From CAVUDO01 sp963740255 (GTDB taxonomy: Bacteria; Actinomycetota; Actinomycetes; Mycobacteriales; Cryptosporangiaceae), in NCBI GenBank assembly GCA_963740255.1, contig CAVUDO010000005.1, positions 248,001 through 312,000 of the forward strand: a stretch of DNA of 64,000 nucleotides, given 5' to 3'. The position numbers and the translations under genes were made by a program. A model generated the notes under the pieces. That model was not told the origin of the DNA. It saw nothing but the letters and a program-made list of their open reading frames with translations, and did no database searches. Below, one piece after another: positions 16,645-25,210 of the stretch; the stretch's first letter is position 1; every line of letters begins with the position of its first letter.

Positions 16645-17489
16645 ACCGGCACGAGCTGGAACTGCTGGCCGACCACGCCGCCGGCGTCCTCGACGACACC
16701 CCCGCCGGCGCCGCGGTGGCCCACCTGATCGCCACCGACCCCGGCTGGGCGGCGGCCCACGCCGAGCTGGTGGCCGCCGACTCCACGGTGCGGAACGCCC
16801 TGACGAACCTGCGGCCCGTGACGATGCCCGCGGCGGTCGCGGCCCAGCTCGACACCGCACTCGCCGCGGAGGATCCGCCCGGCGCCGCTCCCGCGTCCGC
16901 GCCGGGCGGGTCGCGGGGTGGGGCCGTCGTGCCGCTGCGGGCGCGCCGGCGTCGGGCCTGGCAGGCCGGCGGGGCCGTCGCCGCGGGGATCGCGCTGCTG
17001 GCGGCCGGTGCCCTCGGCTGGCAGGTGCTCGTTGGCACGGCGTCGCGCGACGCCGGCACGGAAACCGCGGCGGCGCCCGCGAGCAGCCAGGCCGGCCCGG
17101 AGGCGTTCGCCCAGGACAACGCCGCGAAGGCCACCGGCGGCGACTACACCCGGGCCGGACTGCCCGACCAGGTGCGCCGGCTGGTGGCCAGGCCGACCCT
17201 GCGCGAGGGCCTCGGCCGCACGGACGTGCGGCCGGCGCCCGCCGCGCCGGACGCCAACCCCGCCAACCTCGACCGGCTTCGCGACCCGGCAGCGCTGGCG
17301 GCCTGCGTCCGCGCGCTGCGCCTGGCCGCGGCCCCGCTGGCCACCGACTACGGACGCTACGAGGGGTCGCCGGCGCTGGTGATCGTCGTCGGTGGGGACG
17401 ACCCGGGCACGGTGACGGCCGTGGTGGTCGGCCCGGCGTGCGGCCTGACCGGCCCCGACGAGCGCCGGCGCACCATGGTCATCCGCTGA
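16641..17489 (+). CDS. Anti-sigma-M-like transmembrane factor
   Basis: About 282 residues, GTG 16641 overlapping the sigM stop. The N-terminus HELELLADHAAGVLDDTPAG is a short cytoplasmic helical domain of the anti-sigma type, followed by a basic stretch and a single transmembrane segment (AVAAGIALLAAGALGWQVL) near residue 115. The outer part is Ala/Pro-rich and lacks a known fold. No HxxxCxxC zinc motif is present, so it is not of the ZAS kind. Overlap with sigM indicates it holds SigM inactive at the membrane. Confidence 0.8.
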   Translation: MNRHELELLADHAAGVLDDTPAGAAVAHLIATDPGWAAAHAELVAADSTVRNALTNLRPVTMPAAVAAQLDTALAAEDPPGAAPASAPGGSRGGAVVPLRARRRRAWQAGGAVAAGIALLAAGALGWQVLVGTASRDAGTETAAAPASSQAGPEAFAQDNAAKATGGDYTRAGLPDQVRRLVARPTLREGLGRTDVRPAPAAPDANPANLDRLRDPAALAACVRALRLAAAPLATDYGRYEGSPALVIVVGGDDPGTVTAVVVGPACGLTGPDERRRTMVIR

Positions 17490-17544
17490 TTGTCGGGTAG
17501 TTCTACTCATCCGCCCGGACGTCCGCCGGCGGAAGACTGTGGCC

Positions 17545-18018
17545 ATGACCACTTCATCCAGCCCGCGTCAGGGCTTTCCGTGGTGGGCCCGCCTGGCGCG
17601 GCCCTCCCTGTTGCTGCTCGGCGTCGCTGTGCCCGCGGCGGCGATGACGGCGCTCGCGTTCGGCACCGCCCGCGGGATCGTCCGCGTCAGCGAGTTCACC
17701 TACGACACCGACCAACTGGTCGTCAACCCGGCCTGGTGGTGGGCCGCGTACCTGTTGGCCGTGCCCGTGTACGTCGCGGCGCTGGCGCACCCGCGCCTCG
17801 CGGTGGTCGGGGTCCTGGTCGCGTCGGTTCCGCAGTGGTACACGGCCCACCGGATCGTCGTGGGCTTCGCCGAGGCCGGCTGGGGCGACGGTCTGGAGAC
17901 GTTCGCCTACGCCTGGGCGGGCGTGATGACGTTCGCGTTCGCCTGCGCCGCGACTCTGGGCGCACTGACGCGGGGGGAACTGCGGTTCCGCCGCCGGCTC
18001 ATGCTCGCTCCCCGGTAG
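17545..18018 (+). CDS. Small integral membrane protein
   Basis: A 157-residue protein, start ATG 17545 because GGAAG lies 8 bases upstream. It has about four hydrophobic helices (LLLLGVAVPAAAMTALAFGT, WWWAAYLLAVPVYVAALAH, LAVVGVLVASVPQWYT and a last AYAWAGVMTFAFACAATLGA) and a basic C-terminus. No family is recognised. It lies 50 bases beyond the anti-sigma gene and may belong to that operon. Confidence 0.6.
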   Translation: MTTSSSPRQGFPWWARLARPSLLLLGVAVPAAAMTALAFGTARGIVRVSEFTYDTDQLVVNPAWWWAAYLLAVPVYVAALAHPRLAVVGVLVASVPQWYTAHRIVVGFAEAGWGDGLETFAYAWAGVMTFAFACAATLGALTRGELRFRRRLMLAPR

Positions 18019-18169
18019 CCGTGGCTCCGGGATGCGGTCGGCACGGCGGCGACGTTCGTGTTCGCGCTGGGCACCCTCATCGGTGCGCTGGGAGGGCGCT
18101 GGGTGCGACGGGGCCAGCCCGGCCCGGTCGGCGGCCCGCGTTCGGCCGCTGTGGACGGGCGCCAGCGGC

Positions 18170-18196
18170 GGGAATCGCCGGACCTACGATGGTGTT
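18170..18196 (+). promoter_or_regulatory. SigR/SigH-type promoter of trxB
   Basis: GGGAAT at 18170-18175 and GTT at 18194-18196 are separated by 18 bases, which is exactly the spacing of SigR-type thiol-stress promoters (GGAAT-N18-GTT). It lies 60 bases upstream of the trxB start. trxBA operons are classical SigR/SigH targets, so disulfide-stress induction of this operon is likely. Confidence 0.75.
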
Positions 18197-18256
18197 ACGC
18201 CGAGCGCACGGATGCGCCCGAATCGGCGCCGTCTACGGCCTCGGAGGAGTACGCAC

Positions 18257-19309
18257 GTGAGCACCGAGCAGGACATCCGGAACGTGATCGTCATCGGGTC
18301 CGGTCCGGCTGGGTACACCGCCGCGCTGTACACCGCACGCGCCAGCCTGCACCCGCTGGTGTTCGAGGGGGTCCAGTCCGGCGGCGCGCTGATGACCACC
18401 ACCGAGGTGGAGAACTTCCCCGGCTTCCCCGACGGCATCATGGGCCCGGACCTGATGGACCACATGCGCAAGCAGGCCGAACGGTTCGGTGCCGAGATGG
18501 TCACCGACGACGTCACCGAGGTCGACCTGACCGGCCCGGTGAAGATCGTGAAGGTCGACGGTCGCGAGTACCGGTCCCGCGCGGTGATCCTGGCCACCGG
18601 CTCGGCCTGGCGGCCGCTCGGCGTGGGCGGCGAGCAGGAGCTGCTGGGCCATGGCGTGTCGTCCTGCGCGACCTGCGACGGCTTCTTCTTCAAGGGGCAG
18701 GACATCGCGGTGGTCGGCGGCGGCGACTCGGCCATGGAGGAGGCCACGTTCCTCACCCGGTTCGCCGACAAGGTGACGATCGTGCACCGGCGCGGCGAGT
18801 TCCGGGCCAGCAAGATCATGGTCGAGCGCGCGCTGGCCAACCCCAGGATCGAGGTGCGCTGGAACGCCGTGGTGTCGCAGATCGTCGGCGCCGACGGCAA
18901 GGTGGCCGGGGTGCTGCTCAAGGACACGGTCACCGGCGAGGAGTCCCGCCTGGACGTGACCGGGGTGTTCGTGGCGATCGGCCACGACCCGCGCAGCGCG
19001 CTGTTCAAGGGCCAGGTGGAGATGGACGGCCAGGGCTATGTGCTGGTCGACGCCCCGTCCAGCCGCACCAACCTGCCCGGTGTCTTCGCCAGCGGCGACC
19101 TGGTCGACCACACCTACCGCCAGGCGATCACCGCGGCCGGCACCGGTACGGTCGCCGCCCTGGACGCCGAGCGCTACGTGGCCGCGCTCACCCACGAACC
19201 GGCCGGCCCCGTCGTGACCGCCGCACCCGAGCCGGCCGAGCCGGCCGAGCCGGCCGAGCCGGTCCCGGCCCTTCCGTCCGCCCAGCCCAGCGACCACGCC
19301 ACCGCGTAG
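18257..19309 (+). CDS. trxB: Thioredoxin reductase
   Basis: About 350 residues, start GTG 18257 behind GGAGG. FAD-binding GSGPAGYTAALYTARA, NADPH-binding GGGDSAMEEA, and the redox-active CATCDG are all present, with the closing GVFASGDLVDHTYRQAI. It uses NADPH to reduce thioredoxin. The C-terminus carries a ~35-residue tail with AEPAEPAEP-type Pro/Ala repeats that is not part of the enzyme fold. It is followed closely by two thioredoxin genes and probably driven by the SigR-type promoter upstream. Confidence 0.95.
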   Translation: MSTEQDIRNVIVIGSGPAGYTAALYTARASLHPLVFEGVQSGGALMTTTEVENFPGFPDGIMGPDLMDHMRKQAERFGAEMVTDDVTEVDLTGPVKIVKVDGREYRSRAVILATGSAWRPLGVGGEQELLGHGVSSCATCDGFFFKGQDIAVVGGGDSAMEEATFLTRFADKVTIVHRRGEFRASKIMVERALANPRIEVRWNAVVSQIVGADGKVAGVLLKDTVTGEESRLDVTGVFVAIGHDPRSALFKGQVEMDGQGYVLVDAPSSRTNLPGVFASGDLVDHTYRQAITAAGTGTVAALDAERYVAALTHEPAGPVVTAAPEPAEPAEPAEPVPALPSAQPSDHATA

Positions 19310-19346
19310 TCCGCCGCCTGACACCCAGCCCGGAAGGAGCCAGCTC

Positions 19347-19820
19347 GTGGGAGCCCGTGCTGTCACCGACGCCACCTGGGCCAGCGACGTGCTGCGTTCG
19401 CGCAAGCCGGTCGTCGTCGACTTCTGGGCGGAATGGTGCGGCCCCTGCCGCCAGGTCTCGCCCGTCCTGGACGACATCGCCGTCGAACTCGGCGAGCAGG
19501 TCGAGGTCGTCAAGCTCAACATCGACGAGAGCCCCGACACGCCCCGTGAGTACAACGTCCAGTCGATCCCGACGATCGCGGTCTTCATGAACGGCCAGCC
19601 GGTCGGCGGGCTGGTCGGGGCCTACCCGAAGGCCGACATCCTCGCGATGATCCGACAGGCCCTCAGCACCGGCCCGGCGGCCGACGCCGGTGGCGCGGTC
19701 GTCCGTCCGTCGGACAGCCGCCCGGCGCACGGGCAGGCACCAGCCCCGGACGCACAGCGCGCGCAGGCTGCTCCCCCGGAACAGCTCGGAGAGGTCCGAC
19801 GCCTCCGGCAGATCGAGTAG
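19347..19820 (+). CDS. trxA: Thioredoxin 1 with C-terminal extension
   Basis: A 157-residue protein from GTG 19347 (AAGGAG upstream). The thioredoxin fold is complete with FWAEWCGPCRQVSPV, that is the WCGPC active site, and the cis-Pro region SIPTIAVF. After residue ~110 a Pro/Ala/Gln-rich 45-residue tail follows that is not in the classical fold. It lies in line after trxB and is the first of two tandem paralogues, so it reduces protein disulfides with electrons from TrxB. Confidence 0.92.
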   Translation: MGARAVTDATWASDVLRSRKPVVVDFWAEWCGPCRQVSPVLDDIAVELGEQVEVVKLNIDESPDTPREYNVQSIPTIAVFMNGQPVGGLVGAYPKADILAMIRQALSTGPAADAGGAVVRPSDSRPAHGQAPAPDAQRAQAAPPEQLGEVRRLRQIE

Positions 19821-19906
19821 GTCGCACGCCCCATACCGGCCGGCCACCGGCGACCACGCCGCGCGTCCGTCGCACCAACCCACCCGCCAACCCGAAGGAG
19901 TCAATC

Positions 19907-20230
19907 GTGGGAGCCACCCGAGCCGTCACCGACGCCAGCTGGACGGCCGACGTCCTGCAGTCGGAGAAGACCGTCGTCGTCGACTTCTGGGCGGAATGGT
20001 GCGGCCCCTGCCGGAAGATCTCGCCTGTGCTGGACGAGATCGCCGTCGAGCTCGGCGAGCAGGTGGAGATCGTCAAGCTCAACATCGACGAGAACCCGAA
20101 CACCGCGCGCGACTACGGCGTGATGTCGATCCCGCTGGTCACCGTCTTCAAGGGCGGCCAGCCGGTCGACTCGATCCTCGGTGCCCGTCCCAAGGCGCAG
20201 TTCCTGAAGATGATCCAGAACGCCCTCTGA
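19907..20230 (+). CDS. trxA: Thioredoxin 2
   Basis: A compact 107-residue thioredoxin, GTG 19907 behind GAAGGAG. It has FWAEWCGPCRKISPVLDEIA and MSIPLVTVFKGG. The N-terminus and active site are nearly identical to the first copy, indicating tandem duplication. It lacks the tail of copy 1. A strong hairpin terminator follows 19 bases later. Confidence 0.93.
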   Translation: MGATRAVTDASWTADVLQSEKTVVVDFWAEWCGPCRKISPVLDEIAVELGEQVEIVKLNIDENPNTARDYGVMSIPLVTVFKGGQPVDSILGARPKAQFLKMIQNAL

Positions 20231-20248
20231 GGGCGCGCCGGCACGCAC

Positions 20249-20282
20249 GAAGGGCGTCGGAACGTCGGTTCCGGCGCCCTTC
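20249..20282 (+). terminator. Terminator of the trxB-trxA-trxA operon
   Basis: GAAGGGCGTCGGAAC at 20249-20263 pairs with 20268-20282 over 15 bp (one G-T pair) around a four-base loop. It follows the second trxA stop directly, with no T tract. Confidence 0.8.
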
Positions 20283-20544
20283 GCATGCCGCGGGCCGGAT
20301 GGGCGTACCGGGGCCCGGGCGGGCGGGGCTGGCCAGCAGGGATTACCGTCGTGCTCCGGGATCGTTTCGCGCTCCGGTCGGACCGATGACAGTTGTCACG
20401 AACGACTTGGTATCAGCCAGCCTGTTCGGCCCCCACACATGGCGGGTGCCCGCGCACCCCCCTTACAGTTTCCCCAGGAACCACACCGGCACCAAGGGCG
20501 GCATCCGGCCGACGACACCGACCAGGCGGGAGGCGAGCAGATCG

Positions 20545-21705
20545 ATGCGGCTCATCAGGCGTGGCAGCACCGGCCCTCCCGCCGCCGAGGTGCGCACCAC
20601 CCTGGTCACGCTGGGACTGCTCGTCGAGACGGCGTCCGCACCGGCCAACCCTGACGACGTGCTCTTCGACGCGGCCTGTGAGCTGGCGTTGCGGGAGTTC
20701 CAGCAGGCCCGCGGCCTGGTGGTGGACGGCCTCGTCGGACCGGAGAGCTGGCGCGCGCTGGTCGCGGCCCGGTGGCGCCTCGGCGACCGCCTGCTGCACC
20801 GCTCGGTGACCGATCCGGTGGTGGGCGACGACGTGCGGGCCCTGCAGGAACGCCTGCTGGAGATGGGCTACGACGTGGGCGGGCGGGCCGACGGCGTCTA
20901 CGGGGAACGGACCGAGGCCGCGCTCAAACAGTTCCAGCGCGAGGTCGGGCTGGTCGCCGACGGCACGTTCGGCCCCGCGACGATGGGTGCGCTGCGGCAA
21001 CTCGGCCGCAAGGTCGTGGGCGGGCGTCCGCAGCTACTGCGCGAGTCGGCGCTGCTCTACCACGCCGGGCCGGGGCTGGTCGGCAAGCGGGTGGTGATCG
21101 ACGCCGGTCACGGCGGCGAGGACACCGGGTTCGTGTGCGAAGAAGGCCTGATGCGCTGGACCGAGGCCAGCCTCGTGTACGACCTGGCCAACCGGGTCGA
21201 GGGCCGGTTCTCCGCGATCGGCGTGCGCACCAACCTCACCCGCGGTCCCGACACCACCCACTCCACCAGTGAGCGGGCCGAGCTGGCCAACGCGATCGGC
21301 GCCGACCTGCTGATCAGCCTGCACATGGACAGCCACCGCAATCCGGAGGCGAGCGGGGTGGCCAGCTACCACTTCGGCACGGGTTCCGGCACGACCTCCA
21401 CGGTGGGCGAGCGGCTGGCCGGCCTGGTGCAGCGGGAGATCGTGGCACGCACCGGGATGCGGGACTGCCGCACCCACGCCAAGACCTGGGAGATCCTCCG
21501 GCTGACCCGGATGCCCGCGGTGCAGGTGGAGCTGGGCTACCTGACGTCTCGGGAGGACAGGGCCCGGATCATCGACCCGATGTTCCGCGACACGGTCGCC
21601 GAGGCGATCCTGGTCGCCGTCCAGCGCGTCTTCCTGCCGGTCGAGTCGGACGTGGCGACGGGCACGCTGGACGTCTCCGCCCTCCAGGCGATGCAGCTCA
21701 GCTAG
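20545..21705 (+). CDS. cwlM: CwlM, peptidoglycan-binding amidase-like regulator
   Basis: About 386 residues from ATG 20545. Two peptidoglycan-binding repeats come first (ALREFQQARGLVVDGLVG and ALKQFQREVGLVADGTFG), then an N-acetylmuramoyl-L-alanine amidase type 3 domain with VVIDAGHGGEDTGF, LISLHMDSH and QVELGYLTS, in which the usual zinc ligands His, Glu, His and Glu can be seen. No signal peptide is found, so it is cytoplasmic. In mycobacteria, phosphorylated CwlM activates MurA to start peptidoglycan synthesis. The same trx-cwlM order supports this role here. Confidence 0.9.
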   Translation: MRLIRRGSTGPPAAEVRTTLVTLGLLVETASAPANPDDVLFDAACELALREFQQARGLVVDGLVGPESWRALVAARWRLGDRLLHRSVTDPVVGDDVRALQERLLEMGYDVGGRADGVYGERTEAALKQFQREVGLVADGTFGPATMGALRQLGRKVVGGRPQLLRESALLYHAGPGLVGKRVVIDAGHGGEDTGFVCEEGLMRWTEASLVYDLANRVEGRFSAIGVRTNLTRGPDTTHSTSERAELANAIGADLLISLHMDSHRNPEASGVASYHFGTGSGTTSTVGERLAGLVQREIVARTGMRDCRTHAKTWEILRLTRMPAVQVELGYLTSREDRARIIDPMFRDTVAEAILVAVQRVFLPVESDVATGTLDVSALQAMQLS

Positions 21706-21790
21706 GCAGCACCGTCCAAGGGACGCCGTCGCCGACGGTCCGCGGCCACGCGACCGTCGCCGCCAGGGCACCGCCGCCGTCCGCGCGGGC

Positions 21791-22483
21791 TCAGCCGGCG
21801 TCCGCTCCTCGGGCCAGGCTGAGGGTGCCCGGGGTGCCGACGCTCGGGGTGCCGACGGAGGTGCGGTGGGCGCCGCCGAGGGTGAGGCTGGGGCTCATCG
21901 AGCCGAGCAGCTTCTCCAGGGCGTACTCGACGTCCGACTTCCACGACAGGGCGGTGCGCAGTTCGAGCCGCAGGCGGGGCCAGCGGGGGTGCGGCCGGAC
22001 CGTCTTGAAGCCCACCGCGAGCAGGTAGTCGGCCGGCACCGTGCAGGACGGCCCGTCCCACTGGGCGTCCGCGAACGCCTCGATCGCCTTCACTCCGCGC
22101 TTGACCAGGTCTTTCGCGACGCCCTGGACGAGCATCCGGCCCAGCCCGCCGCCGCCGTACTCACCGAGGATGTGGGCGGTCATCAGCAGGGCGGCGTCCG
22201 GGCTGACGGGGCTGGTGGGGAACGCCACCGAACGCGGCACGTAGGCCGGCGGCGCGTAGAGCACGTACCCGACCGGATGGCCGTCCACGTAGACGAGCTT
22301 GCCGCACGACCCCCACTCCAGCAGGGTGCCGGAGACCCACGCCTCCTTCTCCAGCCCCGTGTCGCCGCACTCCTCGGCGCGGTCGCGGGCGACCGGATCG
22401 AGCTCCCAGAACACGCAGGAGCGGCAGCGTCGAGGCAGGTCCTCGAGGGTGTCGAGGGTGAGGTTGGCCAGGCGTCGGGACAT
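21791..22483 (-). CDS. GNAT-like acetyltransferase of the origin region
   Basis: A 230-residue protein from ATG 22483. A Cys-containing front (CRSCVFWELD) and an acetyl-CoA binding-type stretch (HILGEYGGGGLGRMLVQGVA, then EAFADAQWDG) fit the GNAT fold conserved between cwlM and parB in actinobacteria. The C-terminus is Gly/Ser/Thr-rich. The substrate is unknown. It is convergent with cwlM. Confidence 0.75.
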   Translation of the reverse strand: MSRRLANLTLDTLEDLPRRCRSCVFWELDPVARDRAEECGDTGLEKEAWVSGTLLEWGSCGKLVYVDGHPVGYVLYAPPAYVPRSVAFPTSPVSPDAALLMTAHILGEYGGGGLGRMLVQGVAKDLVKRGVKAIEAFADAQWDGPSCTVPADYLLAVGFKTVRPHPRWPRLRLELRTALSWKSDVEYALEKLLGSMSPSLTLGGAHRTSVGTPSVGTPGTLSLARGADAG

Positions 22484-22885
22484 CAGTCGCCCTCGCCGTA
22501 CGCAGGCGCGCGCCGCACGCTGGACCTCCCGTGAGCTAACGGTGTGAACTAACCTGCCATCGTAGGACGCGCCGGTCGTCCGAGGAAGGGTTACGGGGGC
22601 GCGCAGTACCCTCGACAGCGACTCTGACCTGGAACGGGTCGGCCGGCCGGGGTGACGCGGCGGACTACCGGGACGCGGTCGGAGTGCCCACGCAAGCGGT
22701 CAGCCGAACCGATCCCGTTGGCCGGGTCGCAGCCGGCCGCGGCTCGCGTCGCGGCGCAGCCGGTCGGGCTGGCATCGCGGCGCAGCCGGTCGGGCTGGCA
22801 TCGCGGCGCAGCCGGTCGGGGTGGCATCGCGGCACGGTTGCGGGATGGCGGAGCGCGAGACGGCGACGAACGGAGGTGAGCGGAC
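22484..22885. other. Gene-free region with a 26-bp minisatellite
   Basis: About 400 bases between divergent genes, so it holds both promoters. The right half contains the repeat listed next. No gene is supported. Confidence 0.5.
22750..22827. repeat. 26-bp tandem repeat, three copies
   Basis: Unit CGCGGCGCAGCCGGTCGGGC plus TGGCAT begins at 22750, 22776 and 22802; the third copy has one substitution and a truncated copy follows. The block ends 60 bases before the aminotransferase start. Confidence 0.8.
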
Positions 22886-24208
22886 GTGGGCGGCACGACC
22901 CTGGACGACTACACCGACCGGTATGCGCGGCGGATGCACGGCATGACGGTGTCGGAGATCCGGGCACTGTTCGCCGTGGCCAACCGCCCCGAGGTGGTGT
23001 CCCTGGCCGGCGGCTCCCCGTACGTGTCGGCCCTGCCGCTCGACGACATCGCCGAGCTGGCCGCCAAGGTGGTCCGCGAGCAGGGCGCGCTCTCCCTGCA
23101 GTACGGCTCGGGACAGGGTGAGGAGCGGCTGCGGGAGCTGATCTGCGAGGTCATGGCCATGGAGGGCGTCCTCGGCTCGGCCGACGACGTGGTGGTGACC
23201 GTCGGCTCGCAGCAGGGGCTGGACCTGCTCGCGCACCTGTTCCTCGACCCCGGCGACGTGGTGCTGGCCGAGGGGCCGTCCTATGTCGGCGCGCTGGGGA
23301 CGTTCGCCGCGGCGCAGGCCGAGGTGGTGCACGTGCCGATGGACGCCGACGGCCTCCAGCCGGAGGCCCTGCGGGAGGCGCTGGACCGGCTGGCCGCCGA
23401 CGGGCGTCGGGCGAAGTTCCTCTACACCGTCCCGAACTTCCACAACCCTGCCGGCGTCACCCTCACCGAGTCGCGGCGGGACGAGATCGTCGCGTTGGCG
23501 GAGCGGTACGACCTGCTGGTCATCGAGGACAACCCGTACGGGCTGCTGGGCTTCGAGGAGGGGCCGGGGCGCGCGCTGCGGGCCCGGTCGAGCGACCGGG
23601 TGATCTACCTCGGCTCGTTCTCCAAGACGTTCGCCGCCGGCCTGCGCACCGGCTGGGTGCTCGCGCCGCACGCCGTGCGGGAGAAGCTGGTGCTGGTCAA
23701 CGAGGCGCAGCTGCTGAGCCCGTCGATGTTCACCCAGCGCCTGGTCGCCGAGTACCTCGACCACCATCCGTGGCGCGAGCAGGTGAAGGTGTTCCGGGAG
23801 ATCTACCGCGAGCGACGCGACGCGACACTGGACGCGCTGGCTACGACGATGCCCGCGGGGGTCACCTGGACCCGGCCCCGCGGCGGCTTCTACGTCTGGG
23901 TGACGCTGCCCGACGGGCTGGACAGCAAGGAGATGCAGCCCCGGGCGCTGGCCCACAAGATCGCGTACGTGCCCGGCGTCGGGTTCTACGCCGACGGCAG
24001 CGGGCGGCAGGAGCTGCGACTGTCGTACTGTTTCCCTCCGCCCGAGCGGATCCGGGAGGGCATCCGCCGGCTGGCGGCCGTGATCGGGGAGGAGACCGAG
24101 TTGCGCCAGGTCTTCCATACCGGGCCGGGCGGCCGGGCGGCCGGGCGGCCGTCCACATCGGAGCATGGGGGTCGCACCTCGGTCACCCCAGGTCCGGAGG
24201 TCGCATGA
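22886..24208 (+). CDS. PLP-dependent class I/II aminotransferase
   Basis: A 440-residue fold type I aminotransferase. The fold is visible as SLAGGSPYVSALPLDDIAEL, VTVGSQQGLDLLAHLFLD, YTVPNFHNPAGVTLT and the PLP lysine in SFSKTFAAGLRTGW. This is the LysN/alpha-aminoadipate-transaminase-like group. The substrate cannot be read from sequence. The next gene overlaps its stop with an ATP-grasp ligase (ATGA), so the two act in one pathway. The C-terminal ~40 residues are Gly/Arg-rich and extra. A GTG start behind GGAGG-like sequence is used. Confidence 0.85.
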   Translation: MGGTTLDDYTDRYARRMHGMTVSEIRALFAVANRPEVVSLAGGSPYVSALPLDDIAELAAKVVREQGALSLQYGSGQGEERLRELICEVMAMEGVLGSADDVVVTVGSQQGLDLLAHLFLDPGDVVLAEGPSYVGALGTFAAAQAEVVHVPMDADGLQPEALREALDRLAADGRRAKFLYTVPNFHNPAGVTLTESRRDEIVALAERYDLLVIEDNPYGLLGFEEGPGRALRARSSDRVIYLGSFSKTFAAGLRTGWVLAPHAVREKLVLVNEAQLLSPSMFTQRLVAEYLDHHPWREQVKVFREIYRERRDATLDALATTMPAGVTWTRPRGGFYVWVTLPDGLDSKEMQPRALAHKIAYVPGVGFYADGSGRQELRLSYCFPPPERIREGIRRLAAVIGEETELRQVFHTGPGGRAAGRPSTSEHGGRTSVTPGPEVA

Positions 24209-25167
24209 CCCGGCACGTGCTCGTCCTGGCCGGCGGGCTCTCCTACGAACGCGACGTGTCGCTGCGGTCGGGGCGCCGGGTGGTGGAGGCGCTGCGGCGG
24301 GTGGGCGTGGACGCCTCGTCCCGGGACGCCGACTCCGGCCTGCTGGCCGCCCTGGACGCCGAACGGCCCGACGCCGTGTTCATCGCGCTGCACGGCTCGG
24401 GCGGCGAGGACGGCTCGCTGCGGGGCGTGCTCGACCTGGTCGGGGTGCCGTACGTGGGGCCGAGTGCCGAGGCGTCCCGGGTGGCATGGGACAAGCCGGA
24501 CGCCAAGTCCGAGCTGGTCGCCGCCGGGCTGCCCACGCCCGAGTGGATCGCGCTGCCGCACGAGACGTTCCGCGAGCTGGGCGCGCAGGCGGTGCTGGAC
24601 CGGATCGTGGCCCGGCTGGGGCTGCCGCTGATGGTGAAGCCGGCGCAGGGCGGCTCGGGCCTGGGCGCGCACGCCGTGACCACTGCCGACGAGCTGCCCT
24701 CGGCGATGGTCGGTTGTTTCGGCTACGGCGACACCGCACTGGTGGAACGGTTCGCGCCCGGCGTCGATGTCGCGGTGAGCGTGATCGAGGGGCCGTCCGG
24801 GCCGTACGCGCTGCCGGCGGTGGAGATCGTGCCGGCCAACGGCGTGTACGACTACGCGGCCCGTTACACCGCGGGCAGCACCACCTGGCATGCCCCGGCG
24901 CGCATCGACGTCGAGGTGGCCGAGCGGGTGGCCGAGACCGCGGTGGCCGCCCACGAGACCCTGCGCCTGCGTGACCTGTCCAGAGTGGACCTTCTGGTGG
25001 ACGTCGAGGGCAACGTCACGGTGCTCGAGGTGAACGTCTCGCCCGGCATGACCGAGACCAGCCTCTTGCCGCTGGCGGCCCAGGCCGCGGGGATCGACCT
25101 CGGGACGATGCTGAGCGATCTGGTCGAACGCGCGGTCGCCCGCAGCGGGTCTCTGTCAGTTAGCTGA
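24205..25167 (+). CDS. D-alanine--D-alanine ligase-like ATP-grasp enzyme
   Basis: A 320-residue protein, ATG 24205 overlapping the previous stop by four bases. The ATP-grasp features are IALHGSGGEDGSLRGVLDL, PYVGPSAEASRVAWDK, the MVKPAQGGSGLGAHAV glycine loop, and VLEVNVSPGMTETSLLP with the closing metal ligands. Family enzymes join two small amino acids using ATP. Whether this one makes D-Ala-D-Ala or another dipeptide is unknown; the partner aminotransferase suggests a peptide or amino-acid product of the cell wall or secondary metabolism. Confidence 0.82.
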   Translation: MTRHVLVLAGGLSYERDVSLRSGRRVVEALRRVGVDASSRDADSGLLAALDAERPDAVFIALHGSGGEDGSLRGVLDLVGVPYVGPSAEASRVAWDKPDAKSELVAAGLPTPEWIALPHETFRELGAQAVLDRIVARLGLPLMVKPAQGGSGLGAHAVTTADELPSAMVGCFGYGDTALVERFAPGVDVAVSVIEGPSGPYALPAVEIVPANGVYDYAARYTAGSTTWHAPARIDVEVAERVAETAVAAHETLRLRDLSRVDLLVDVEGNVTVLEVNVSPGMTETSLLPLAAQAAGIDLGTMLSDLVERAVARSGSLSVS

Positions 25168-25210
25168 GTCCTAATTGGCCTTGGAACCGTGTCCATACGT
25201 ACGCGATAGA

